From the NCBI GenBank assembly GCA_017303755.1, contig JAFLBS010000012.1, positions 30,752 through 94,751 of the forward strand: a stretch of DNA of 64,000 nucleotides, read 5' to 3'. Shown here piece after piece: positions 42,675-52,262 of this stretch. The notes under the pieces are model-generated. The model was given only the letters and a program-made list of their open reading frames with translations. It ran no database searches and was not told the origin of the DNA. Origin of the DNA: Flavobacteriales bacterium (lineage in GTDB: Bacteria; Bacteroidota; Bacteroidia; Flavobacteriales; Flavobacteriaceae). The translations under genes were made by a program, and so were the position numbers. Numbering within the stretch: position 1 is the stretch's first letter; each line of letters starts with the position of its first letter.

Positions 42675-45600
42675 ATGGCAAAGATTTTAGGATTAGATTT
42701 AGGAACAAATAGCATAGGTTGGGCATTAATTGATGATGTTCAAAACAAAATTTTAGGAATTGGAAGCAGAATTTTCCCAATGGGAGTTGAGAATTTGGGT
42801 GAAGGAGAAGGAAGAGAAATGTCTAAAAATGCTGGTCGTACAGGTGCGCGCGGAGTCAGAAGACAATTTTTTAGAAGACGATTAAGAAAGAAAATTTTAT
42901 TAAAAGCACTTTCTGAAAACAAAATGTGTCCAATGACAGCCAATGATTTTGAAGATTGGAAAAAAGCAAAACAATTTCCTTCTGAAAAATTATCCAGTTG
43001 GTTTGCCTTAAATCCTTATAATTTACGTCAAAAAGCATTAAATGAAAAATTATCTCTAGAAGAAATTGGAAGAATTTTTTACCACTTAATTCAAAGAAGA
43101 GGATTTCTAAGTAATAGTAGAAAAGGAGGAACTGATGACGGAGCTATTTTCAAAGGGAATCCAAAAGAAGGAAAAATTGGCATTACAGAAACACAAGAAA
43201 GTATTCAAGATAAAACGTTAGGTTCTTACTTATTTGAAATTTATCCCAAAGAAAATCAGCCTTTTCAAAATGGTTTAGAACGAATTCGTAATAGATATAC
43301 TACTCGAAAAATGTATGTGGACGAGTTTGAATTGATATGGCAAAAGCAATCGCAATTTCATTCTAATCTGAATGAAGGGTTAAAAACTTTATTTGGAGGA
43401 AGAAAATTAGATGGTTACAAAGAAGACGGAATTTTATTTCATCAACGTCCTTTACGTTCTCAAAAGCATTTAGTAGGAAATTGTTCTTTTGAACCAACCA
43501 AAACTAAATGTCCGATTAGTGCTATCCCATTTGAACAATTCAGAGTTTGGCAATGGGTAAACACAATTGAATACAATGGGAAGAAAATCACACAAGAAGA
43601 AAAAGAAAAGATTGTAGAGTTTCTTTATGCCAATGAAAAGCCTGAATTCAAGAAAATTAGAAAAGCCATTGGAAAAGAAAGTGCTGAATTCAAATTCAAT
43701 TACAAAGATGAGGACAAAATTGTTGGAACTCACACCATTTCTAATTTATCCAATAAAAAGTATTTTGGGAAAAAATGGTTTGAATTTTCAGAAAAAGAGC
43801 AAGAAGATGTTTGGCATGTATTGTATTTTTTTGATAGTAAATCCAACTTAAAAGAATATGCTAGTAAGAATTGGAACTTTACAGAAGAGCAAGCTGAATC
43901 TATTTCAAAGTTCAATGTTAAAGACGGATATTCAAGTATAAGCCGTAAAGCGATCTCTAATATCTTGCCGTTTTTAAAATTAGGTTTCACTTATGATGTT
44001 GCCGTTGTACTTGGCGGAATAAAAAACGTTTTTGGTAATGACTGGGAAAAATTATCGCGTGAAAAAATAAGTTTTTTAATTGATAATGTCGAAGGAATTG
44101 TGCGTTCTAAAACTAAAGGTGGTTTTATAGATGTTATTAAAGACATCCTACGAAATGATTACAACATTTCAAATAATCAACTTCGAAAATTATACCATCA
44201 TTCCGCAACTATTGATGTTAAGGAATTATTAGAAAAATTGCCATTAGGAAAAGAAGCTGATAAAGAAATTCAAGCTATTCGAAATCCTATTGTAATCACC
44301 GCCTTATTTGAATTGCGAAAATTAGTGAACGAACTAATTGATGATCACGGCAAAATTGATGAAATAAAAGTAGAAATGGCTCGCGATTTAAAAATTTCAA
44401 AATCGCAACGTAATAAAATTAGAAAAGAACAAAACAGATTAGAGCGTGAGAATGATCGAGTAAAAGACAGATTGTTTGAAAACAACATCAGAATTACACA
44501 CGATAACATTTTGTTGTATAAATTATGGGAAGAATGTAAAAAGACTTGTCCTTATACAGGAAATCCTATTTCAGTAACTCAATTGTTTTCTGGAGAAGTT
44601 CAAATTGAACACATTCATCCCTGGAGTCGCTCGTTAAATGATAGTTTTTCTAACAAAACACTTTGTTATGCTGATGAAAATCGAAGAAAAGGAAATAAAA
44701 CTCCTTATGAATTTTATGGAAATGACGAAGCTAATTGGTCAGCCATAAAAGAAAGAGCGTTGAAATTATTTTCTGACACCAAAGAATATCCAAATGCCTA
44801 TCAAAAATTTAAACGTTTTGTGCAACAAAAATTTGATGACGATTTTTCTACACGTCAATTAAATGATACCCGTTACATCAGTAAAGAAGCTAAAAATTAT
44901 TTGTCTAAAGTCTGTAAAAACGTAATGGTTTCTCCTGGGCAAGCTACTTCAAATTTGAGACATAAGTGGGGTTTAAACCATATATTAAATGATGAAAATT
45001 CCAAAACAAGAGAAGACCATCGTCATCATGCTATTGATGCTTTAGTAATGGCTTGTACCAAACTTTCGTATGTTCAAGAATTATCAAAATGGAATCAATA
45101 CAAAAAAACGCATGAAATGAAAAACTTTCCATTGCCGTGGGAAACCTTTAATTACGATGCAGAGAAGGCTGTAGAAAAAATATTGATTTCTCACAAAAAA
45201 GTTTCAAACGATATTACAGTAAGAACACACATTACTGAAAAAAACGGCAAAAAACATAAGAATGTCGGCATTTCAGCACGTGGACAATTGCATAAAGAAA
45301 CTGTTTATGGCAAGCGAATATTTAATGGAGAAGAAGCATTTCATGTTAGAAAGTCGATTGAAAGTTTAGAAACGGCAAAACAAATTGATAAAGTTGTAGA
45401 TGAATCAACAAAATTATTAATTTTAAAAAGAGTTAACGAATTGGGTGGTTTTGTAAAAGATAAAGTGCCAGTCAATACTTTTTTCATTGTTGATGAAAAC
45501 GGAATCAAACAACCACAAATTTTCTTGCCAAACAAAAATGGCGCACCAGTTCCAATTTTAAAAGTAAGGGTAAAAGAAAATATTGGAGGAGCTGAAAAAC

Positions 45601-46058
45601 TAAAAGAAAAAGTGAATCAATGGGTAAATCCAAGAAACAACCATCACGTTTTAATATATAAGGATGAAAAAGGAAATTTAAGAGAAAAAACAGAAACATT
45701 TTGGACTGTGGTTGAACGTAGACGAACAGGTGAGTCAATTTATAAATTACCAATTGATGGCAAAGAAATCATTACTACATTAGAAAGAAATGATATGTTT
45801 ATTTTGGGATTAAACGAAGATGAAATCAATTGGGAAAACTCTGATTACGATGTTTTGAAAAAGCATTTGTTTAAAGTTCAAACAATTTCTGAAATGTTTT
45901 ATGAATTTCGTTTAAGTTCAGATACAACGCAAAACAAAGACACAAATTCTAATATTTTTAAAAGAATTCAAAGTTTTGGAGATGGAAAAACAGGATGGAA
46001 AAAACTTAACCCCATAAAAGTTAAGATTTCAGTTTCAGGAAAAATTCAAAAGTTTTAA
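42675..46058 (+). CDS. cas9: Cas9, type II-C RNA-guided nuclease
   Basis: 1127 residues from the ATG of MAKILGLDLG; an extension upstream would lie inside the promoter. RuvC-I LGLDLGTNSIGWALID (catalytic Asp8), Arg-rich bridge helix RRQFFRRRLRKKILLKALSE, REC lobe, RuvC-II IDEIKVEMARDLK (catalytic Glu), HNH QIEHIHPWSRSLNDSFSNKT (catalytic His about 646), RuvC-III REDHRHHAIDALVMACT (HHxxD), then a WED/PAM-interacting region. Short for a flavobacterial Cas9 (many are above 1,300), in the compact II-C range. Oriented toward the array, with tracrRNA divergent from its promoter. It cuts DNA guided by crRNA-tracrRNA. Confidence 0.97.
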   Translation: MAKILGLDLGTNSIGWALIDDVQNKILGIGSRIFPMGVENLGEGEGREMSKNAGRTGARGVRRQFFRRRLRKKILLKALSENKMCPMTANDFEDWKKAKQFPSEKLSSWFALNPYNLRQKALNEKLSLEEIGRIFYHLIQRRGFLSNSRKGGTDDGAIFKGNPKEGKIGITETQESIQDKTLGSYLFEIYPKENQPFQNGLERIRNRYTTRKMYVDEFELIWQKQSQFHSNLNEGLKTLFGGRKLDGYKEDGILFHQRPLRSQKHLVGNCSFEPTKTKCPISAIPFEQFRVWQWVNTIEYNGKKITQEEKEKIVEFLYANEKPEFKKIRKAIGKESAEFKFNYKDEDKIVGTHTISNLSNKKYFGKKWFEFSEKEQEDVWHVLYFFDSKSNLKEYASKNWNFTEEQAESISKFNVKDGYSSISRKAISNILPFLKLGFTYDVAVVLGGIKNVFGNDWEKLSREKISFLIDNVEGIVRSKTKGGFIDVIKDILRNDYNISNNQLRKLYHHSATIDVKELLEKLPLGKEADKEIQAIRNPIVITALFELRKLVNELIDDHGKIDEIKVEMARDLKISKSQRNKIRKEQNRLERENDRVKDRLFENNIRITHDNILLYKLWEECKKTCPYTGNPISVTQLFSGEVQIEHIHPWSRSLNDSFSNKTLCYADENRRKGNKTPYEFYGNDEANWSAIKERALKLFSDTKEYPNAYQKFKRFVQQKFDDDFSTRQLNDTRYISKEAKNYLSKVCKNVMVSPGQATSNLRHKWGLNHILNDENSKTREDHRHHAIDALVMACTKLSYVQELSKWNQYKKTHEMKNFPLPWETFNYDAEKAVEKILISHKKVSNDITVRTHITEKNGKKHKNVGISARGQLHKETVYGKRIFNGEEAFHVRKSIESLETAKQIDKVVDESTKLLILKRVNELGGFVKDKVPVNTFFIVDENGIKQPQIFLPNKNGAPVPILKVRVKENIGGAEKLKEKVNQWVNPRNNHHVLIYKDEKGNLREKTETFWTVVERRRTGESIYKLPIDGKEIITTLERNDMFILGLNEDEINWENSDYDVLKKHLFKVQTISEMFYEFRLSSDTTQNKDTNSNIFKRIQSFGDGKTGWKKLNPIKVKISVSGKIQKF

Positions 46059-46059
46059 T

Positions 46060-46135
46060 TCGTCATTTCGACCATTGGGAGAATCACATGATACAAAGCA
46101 TAAATTATGTGATTTCTAGTTCTTCAAAAATGACA
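46060..46135. repeat. Imperfect inverted-repeat element after cas9
   Basis: Outer arms TCGTCATTTCGA...AAAAATGACA and inner arms AATCACAT...ATGTGATT. It resembles the dispersed palindromic elements often found in flavobacterial intergenic DNA and may end cas9 transcripts. Confidence 0.6.
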
Positions 46136-46215
46136 ATAAAAAAGAAAAGTTCTTTGACATAAAAGATCTAATCTTAAATGACCAAATCACAAAGGAGTTT
46201 CCACGCAGTCACTCT

Positions 46216-49083
46216 GTTGTGGTTTGATTAAAGATTAGAAAACACGATATTTTCTATATTATTATTAAATATTTTTATAAAGTTGTGGTTTGATTAAAGA
46301 TTAGAAAACACGATATTGATTAAACAGTTTTGTAACCAATGCTTGATCGCCGTTGTGGTTTGATTAAAGATTAGAAAGCACGATATTAATTATTTAAATT
46401 TTAACCCAACCATACTCGTTGTGGTTTGATTAAAGATTAGAAAGCACGATATTTGCTGTTAATGACAACTATCAATATTCTCCGTTGTGGTTTGATTAAA
46501 GATTAGAAAGCACGATATTAGAAACAATTATTGATAGCACACAAGCATTGTTGTGGTTTGATTAAAGATTAGAAAGCACGATATTGATGATGGAGGAACT
46601 GAGCAAAATTTAAGCGTTGTGGTTTGATTAAAGATTAGAAAGCACGATATTTTGCGTCCAAAATTAATAGCGCTAGCGGATGTTGTGGTTTGATTAAAGA
46701 TTAGAAAGCACGATATTCAATCATCACGCAAACTTGGCCAGCTGTCGTTGTGGTTTGATTAAAGATTAGAAAGCACGATATTAGAGCCTATATTAATATG
46801 CTCAAACAACTCGTTGTGGTTTGATTAAAGATTAGAAAGCACGATATTCTTTTGGTTCTGGTCCGCATTTTACCATTCGTTGTGGTTTGATTAAAGATTA
46901 GAAAGCACGATATTTTGCAGTTGTGAATCCATAACCTAAACAACGTTGTGGTTTGATTAAAGATTAGAAAGCACGATATTGATTGGTTAATAGAACGCAA
47001 CCAAAAATACGTTGTGGTTTGATTAAAGATTAGAAAGCACGATATTGCTACCTGCAGCAGCATGACCAACAATTGGTTGTGGTTTGATTAAAGATTAGAA
47101 AGCACGATATTGATAGTCCACAGTTTGAATCGGCATTACGTGTTGTGGTTTGATTAAAGATTAGAAAGCACGATATTACTTCAATCATAGTTTACTTTGC
47201 TATCTAAGTTGTGGTTTGATTAAAGATTAGAAAGCACGATATTTATATTATACATAGCAACGATAGTAAGCGTGTTGTGGTTTGATTAAAGATTAGAAAG
47301 CACGATATTGACCTAACCAAACACAACCTACCGTTAACCGTTGTGGTTTGATTAAAGATTAGAAAGCACGATATTCTATGTATTTATTTTTTCCCATAAC
47401 AATCTGTTGTGGTTTGATTAAAGATTAGAAAGCACGATATTTTGATGTTTTAAAAATACTAAGCGCATAATGTTGTGGTTTGATTAAAGATTAGAAAGCA
47501 CGATATTGTTGTTAATATTCCATTCGCTCTCTGCGTGGTTGTGGTTTGATTAAAGATTAGAAAGCACGATATTTGTTTGATATAAATAAGCTGCAACAAC
47601 TCCGTTGTGGTTTGATTAAAGATTAGAAAGCACGATATTTTTTAAAGTTAGAGCCTAAATGATAAACCAGTTGTGGTTTGATTAAAGATTAGAAAGCACG
47701 ATATTATGGGAGAAAAATGCACATCATCGAAACTGTTGTGGTTTGATTAAAGATTAGAAAGCACGATATTCACTCCTCGTTGATTTCAATAGTCTTGAAG
47801 TTGTGGTTTGATTAAAGATTAGAAAGCACGATATTTTTTGTAAATGTTTTTTGATAACACAAAGTGTTGTGGTTTGATTAAAGATTAGAAAGCACGATAT
47901 TTTGGCGTGTTTTCAAACTGTTTTATGTAAGGTTGTGGTTTGATTAAAGATTAGAAAGCACGATATTCGATACGCTTCAACTGCGCCAACCTCTTCGTTG
48001 TGGTTTGATTAAAGATTAGAAAGCACGATATTATTTTTTAATTTATGAAATACGAATTATACGTTGTGGTTTGATTAAAGATTAGAAAGCACGATATTGA
48101 TAGACACTGGTGTTTATTCGACAAATTTGTTGTGGTTTGATTAAAGATTAGAAAGCACGATATTAAAGGATGCGTTTTGGTACATACCAAGCATGTTGTG
48201 GTTTGATTAAAGATTAGAAAGCACGATATTGGATTCTGTTTTGCACCGTTTTGGTAACTGTTGTGGTTTGATTAAAGATTAGAAAGCACGATATTAAGAT
48301 AATGATTGTTCAGATAAGGTATTGCGTTGTGGTTTGATTAAAGATTAGAAAGCACGATATTTTCGCCATGTGCAACCATTTTTACACAATGTTGTGGTTT
48401 GATTAAAGATTAGAAAGCACGATATTAACTTAAATAGCATAAACTATGAAAACACAGTTGTGGTTTGATTAAAGATTAGAAAGCACGATATTACCTAAAA
48501 CTGGAGTTTCAACTCTAACATCGTTGTGGTTTGATTAAAGATTAGAAAGCACGATATTTTGTTGTTGCTGATGAAGCTGCACTTCTTGTTGTGGTTTGAT
48601 TAAAGATTAGAAAGCACGATATTATTTAAAATTTCCGGGTTACTTCTATACTTGTTGTGGTTTGATTAAAGATTAGAAAGCACGATATTTGGCTAAAAGT
48701 TGGTACACCTTCCACATCAGTTGTGGTTTGATTAAAGATTAGAAAGCACGATATTCTGTAGACTTATTGTCTAGGTAGGCGTTGTGTTGTGGTTTGATTA
48801 AAGATTAGAAAGCACGATATTGCTTTGCTTTTTTCTATAACCATTAAGAAGTTGTGGTTTGATTAAAGATTAGAAAGCACGATATTAAATGACTTGAGAA
48901 TTTGCTTTCTCAAACTGTTGTGGTTTGATTAAAGATTAGAAAGCACGATATTCCATAGGCTGTATTTTACTTTGATGGGTAGTTGTGGTTTGATTAAAGA
49001 TTAGAAAGCACGATATTTTTGCATTCCAAAGTCTTTAATGTATCGCTGTTGTGGTTTGATTAAAGATTAGAAAGCACGATATT
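46216..49083 (+). CRISPR. Type II-C CRISPR array, 44 repeats and 43 spacers
   Basis: Repeat of 36 nt starting GTTGTGGTTTGATTAAAG and ending GCACGATATT, repeated 44 times (counted along the window). Spacers are 29-30 nt except the second, 34 nt. Repeats 1 and 2, next to cas9, read AAAACACG where the others read AAAGCACG; the last repeat beside cas2 is perfect. So the older end is at cas9 and new spacers probably enter at the cas1-cas2 side. tracrRNA pairing shows plus-strand crRNAs. Near the 3' end of each repeat, TTTG (8-11) and TATT (33-36) have a spacing of about 21 nt, as expected if each repeat carries its own promoter. Confidence 0.98.
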
Positions 49084-49188
49084 AGTTGGCTTGTTACACT
49101 CTAATAATCAAGAGAATAAAGTGTTATATCGTGATAAAAAATGCTTCTTTTTTGCAGTGATAAGGCAAGATTGAAGCATTTTTTTATT
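49084..49188. other. Leader-side region with hairpin after the array
   Basis: Between the last repeat and cas2. It contains TTATATCGTGAT, an inverted copy of the repeat end CACGATAT, and a stem AAATGCTTC/GAAGCATTT followed by TTTTTAT (49139-49185) that could end plus-strand pre-crRNA. If adaptation happens here, this is the leader. Confidence 0.5.
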
Positions 49189-49518
49189 TCAAAACAATTC
49201 CAATTGGGTAGGTTGAGGTTCTTTGGGCACTTCGGCTTTACCCCAAAAATTCAAAATATTGCCAAATTGCTTATCGGTAATTCGAAGTACACTTACTTTT
49301 CCCATAGGTGGTAAAAGCTTGTAAATACGCTTTTCATGAACATCGGCACTTTCGCTACTGGCACAATGACGTACATAAACCGAATATTGCATCATGCTGA
49401 AACCATCTTTTAAAAGATTGTTTCGAAAACCAGAAGCATTTTTCCTGTCTTTTTTGGTTTCGGTTGGTAAGTCAAAAAATACAAATAGCCACATAATTCG
49501 GTATCCGTTTAGCTCCAT
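49189..49518 (-). CDS. cas2: Cas2
   Basis: 109 residues with the Cas2 start MWLFVFFDLPTETKKDRKNA (Asp of the strand) and typical YSVYVRHCASSESADVHEKR. It forms the adaptation complex with Cas1. The start overlaps the end of cas1 by 10 bp (ATGGAGCTAA), so the two are translationally coupled. Transcribed toward the array, opposite to cas9. Confidence 0.95.
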   Translation of the reverse strand: MELNGYRIMWLFVFFDLPTETKKDRKNASGFRNNLLKDGFSMMQYSVYVRHCASSESADVHEKRIYKLLPPMGKVSVLRITDKQFGNILNFWGKAEVPKEPQPTQLELF

Positions 49519-50393
49519 AATTTTGGATATTTTATTTTCTTCCGTTCACCAGTGTAACATTGCTGCAACGAACTAGCAGTCTTTTGCAAAGCAACCATCA
49601 ACGGACTTTTCTCATCTTTAAAATAAACCGTTCGAGTTAAAATTTGTAACAACTCCGATTTCAATAAAGTATTCAATTCTTGTTCATCATAATTTTGCAT
49701 GAGTTCATAAACCTTTTCATCAACTATAGGTCGAAACGGTTCCATAATATCATCCGCTAAGGCAAAAGCATTGTACTTGCTTTTATGATGAATACCCAAA
49801 GTATTAAGCAGTCCACTTCCCGACAATGCTCTGGCAGTTGCAGCTCGTAAAATTGCATATCCATAATTCAAAAAATTATTCGGATAATCTCCAAAACGTT
49901 CGCGCTTAAACCCTTTTTCATAATACGATTTCCAGAACTGACTAGCGGCAACGCCTTCCATATTAGTGCTGTCACCACTCAATACTTTACTGGCCAAAAA
50001 GTCAAATGAGTTCTTATTTCCTGTTATTTTTTCTAAAAGTATACCTTGATTAGTGATTTTCTCAACTATGGTTTGTTGCCACAACTGCTTCTTCAGCGGA
50101 ATACTAGCATCAATCTGATTTTTGAAAATCTCTTGCTGTATATGATGGCTATTCAAATTCATAAACATTCCATTTGGCAGATGATTGGAATTGCAAACAA
50201 TCACACAGCTATTATTCTCAATCAACAAATTAATAGCCGGAATACTCAAATAAATTTCAGAGTTATCAATAACCAAAAAGCCAATATCTTCAATTGGAAC
50301 TGTCGCTTCTTTTGAGTCAGTTTTTATCACAAGTTGTAAGTTCTTGGTAGAAAGCGATGCTTTGTTTTCCAGTAAAATAGTTTTCTTTAGCAT
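49509..50393 (-). CDS. cas1: Cas1
   Basis: 294 residues. Integrase with Glu in STNMEGVAASQFWKSYY, His in NTLGIHHKSKYNAFALADD and the following acidic residues in DIMEPFRP. Start ATG at 50393; promoter candidate TACTTTAG (minus) 18 nt before it, exactly 21 nt from the 50441 palindrome. The unit cas1-cas2 points toward the array. Confidence 0.95.
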   Translation of the reverse strand: MLKKTILLENKASLSTKNLQLVIKTDSKEATVPIEDIGFLVIDNSEIYLSIPAINLLIENNSCVIVCNSNHLPNGMFMNLNSHHIQQEIFKNQIDASIPLKKQLWQQTIVEKITNQGILLEKITGNKNSFDFLASKVLSGDSTNMEGVAASQFWKSYYEKGFKRERFGDYPNNFLNYGYAILRAATARALSGSGLLNTLGIHHKSKYNAFALADDIMEPFRPIVDEKVYELMQNYDEQELNTLLKSELLQILTRTVYFKDEKSPLMVALQKTASSLQQCYTGERKKIKYPKLWS

Positions 50394-50411
50394 GGTGTTG
50401 TTTATTTTTAA

Positions 50412-50486
50412 CTAAAGTAATTCCATAAAAAAGAACATCTTTACGGGAAACCGTATTCATGGTAGAAAGTAAATCGATTACTTTTA
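50412..50486. promoter_or_regulatory. Shared palindrome with divergent boxes for cas1 and the secreted nuclease
   Basis: TTACGG-GAAA-CCGTAT at 50441-50456. To the left on the minus strand, 21 nt then TACTTTAG (50419-50412) and cas1 18 nt on. To the right, 22 nt then TACTTTTA (50479-50486) and the ATG at 50501 14 nt on. One site can serve both directions because it is a palindrome. Confidence 0.65.
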
Positions 50487-50500
50487 TAAAAATTTCTTGT

Positions 50501-51304
50501 ATGAATAAAATAGTGCTTTTTGTTTTTCTTGTCCTGACCACAACAACCTTCTCCCAAGTCAAACTCCTTTCTTGGAACGTTGAAAATTTAGGCAGTAGTA
50601 AATCAGAGGAGAATATTGAGTTCATTGCCAATACGGTTAAAAGTTATGATATTGTAGCCTTACAAGAAATTGTGGCAGGCGATGGAGGTGCGCAAGCCGT
50701 TGCACAATTAGCAGACGAACTCAATCGCAAAGGTTCAAAATGGGATTACACAATAAGTGACCCAACCAGCAGCAGTGCATACAAAACCGAACGCTATGCC
50801 TTTTTATGGAAAACTAACAAAATCAAGAAAATTGGTGATGCTTGGCTCGAAAAAAAATACCACCTCCAAATTGACCGCGAACCATATTACTGTACTTTTC
50901 AATACCAAAACAAACAAGTTACGATTGCCAATTTCCACGCCATCACCAAAAGCAAACAACCCGAAACCGAAATCAAATACTTTAAATTGCTGCCCGAGCA
51001 ATACCCAAAACTAAATCTGGTTTTTGCAGGTGATTTCAATTGCCCACAATCCCATACCGTATTCATTCCACTTCAAAAAATGGGCTACAAAAGTGTGTTT
51101 CAAAACCAAAAAACCTCACTCAAAAAAGAATGCGTAAACAACAATTGCTTAGCATCCGAATTTGATAATATTTGGTACAATTCCAAAACAATTTCAGCCA
51201 CCAATGCCAAAGCACTCTACTTTTACGAGTCATTCGCAACCTTACAAGAAGCACGTGAAATTTCAGATCATATTCCAATAGCAGTTGAACTGAAGTTGTT
51301 ATAA
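50501..51304 (+). CDS. Secreted endonuclease/exonuclease/phosphatase-family protein
   Basis: 267 residues from ATG at MNKIVLFVFLVL, a signal peptide (VLTTTTFSQVKL), followed by the EEP fold: LSWNVENLG, IVALQEIVAG (metal-binding Glu), VTIANFHAITK, VFAGDFNCPQ (catalytic Asp-x-Asn) and SDHIPIAVE (final His). DNase I-like secreted nucleases of this type degrade extracellular DNA. It diverges from cas1 and shares its palindrome, the most striking partner of the putative regulon. Confidence 0.85.
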   Translation: MNKIVLFVFLVLTTTTFSQVKLLSWNVENLGSSKSEENIEFIANTVKSYDIVALQEIVAGDGGAQAVAQLADELNRKGSKWDYTISDPTSSSAYKTERYAFLWKTNKIKKIGDAWLEKKYHLQIDREPYYCTFQYQNKQVTIANFHAITKSKQPETEIKYFKLLPEQYPKLNLVFAGDFNCPQSHTVFIPLQKMGYKSVFQNQKTSLKKECVNNNCLASEFDNIWYNSKTISATNAKALYFYESFATLQEAREISDHIPIAVELKLL

Positions 51305-51383
51305 ATGACTTTAATCATTAGTAGTAAAAGAGAATCGAAATAGTAGATAAAATCAAGTTTGAAAAACAAATAACTTATGCATT

Positions 51384-51767
51384 ATGGGCTTACGTTATCA
51401 AAGAAGAATTGGAGGCAATAGAGGATTGGGATTCAATCTAAGTAATTCAGGTGTCTCAACAAGTTACAGAACAAGATATGGCACTGTTAGCTCTCGTGGT
51501 TTCTCTATCAGAACGGGAATTCCTGGTTTAACTTTCAGAAGTGGTTTCGGCAGAGGAAAGGACAAAGGAGCCACAGCCTTAATCATTTTGGGAATTATAA
51601 TAGCTGGTTTCGTTTTGTATTATTCGATTGTAATTCTATATAATTTTGCTCTTTTTTTGTGGTGGTTTTTAAGCGAATCAAGAAAATTAATTTTAAGAAA
51701 ATACTATTTGTACAAAGAGAGAAAGGAAATTTCTGAAGCTCAATCACTCTCAAACAACCAAAATTGA
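51384..51767 (+). CDS. DUF4236-like membrane protein
   Basis: 127 residues starting MGLRYQRRIGGNRGLGFNLS, with SSRGFSIRTGIPGLTFRSG, the DUF4236-type N-terminal motif, then one or two transmembrane helices (TALIILGIIIAGFVLYYSI) and a basic tail. Unknown function. Confidence 0.75.
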   Translation: MGLRYQRRIGGNRGLGFNLSNSGVSTSYRTRYGTVSSRGFSIRTGIPGLTFRSGFGRGKDKGATALIILGIIIAGFVLYYSIVILYNFALFLWWFLSESRKLILRKYYLYKERKEISEAQSLSNNQN

Positions 51768-51807
51768 TTTTTTAGAGACTTAGTTTCTCAGCTACTCAGT
51801 CACTCAT

Positions 51808-51852
51808 TTACGGTTTCCCGTAAGGATTCCATTTTTCAACCAACTAGTTTTG
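51808..51852 (+). promoter_or_regulatory. Palindrome-plus-TAnnTTTG promoter (copy 4)
   Basis: TTACGG-TTTC-CCGTAA at 51808-51823, 21 nt, TAGTTTTG at 51845-51852, ATG 15 nt later at 51868. Because the box overlaps a possible earlier start at 51850, that start can be excluded. Confidence 0.8.
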
Positions 51853-51867
51853 TTTAAAAATAGAATC

Positions 51868-52245
51868 ATGAAGGCATATTGTATTATATTTATAGTATTG
51901 TTAGTAATGGCTTGCAAGAAAAGTGAAATTCAACCCGCTTACAGTCCAAGTCAAGAAACAGAACAAATTGAAAAGGAAAAAATAGTTCACATTGATACTT
52001 CATACGAATACGAAAAACGCACTGGCACGTCAGGTAATTATGAATACACCTATGAAGTAGTTGGCACCGACGAAAATGGCAATGAAGTTACTGGTCAAGT
52101 TGACGTAGAAGGAAAATCAGGCACTGGTTTTATCACCAACAGCACCGATGAAGAAATTCCCGTAGAAGTAGAATGGAGCGGTCACGGAATTTTAAGAGCC
52201 GTTGATGAAGAAGGAAACGAATATGAATTACAAATAGCGCATTGA
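51868..52245 (+). CDS. Lipoprotein under the palindrome promoter
   Basis: 125 residues. Lipobox (VLLVMACKKSE), then a beta-rich acidic domain with repeats of NYEYTYEVVGTDENGNEVTG type and SGHGILRAVDEEGNEYELQI. Unknown family. It is followed after 17 bp by a small secreted Cys-rich protein, likely co-transcribed. Confidence 0.75.
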   Translation: MKAYCIIFIVLLVMACKKSEIQPAYSPSQETEQIEKEKIVHIDTSYEYEKRTGTSGNYEYTYEVVGTDENGNEVTGQVDVEGKSGTGFITNSTDEEIPVEVEWSGHGILRAVDEEGNEYELQIAH

Positions 52246-52262
52246 TGCTCTAAATAAAAAAT

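Noticed and set aside
46788-47072. 94-codon minus-strand frame inside the CRISPR array
   Set aside because: Its repeated ISCFLIFNQTTT segments are simply translated CRISPR repeats.
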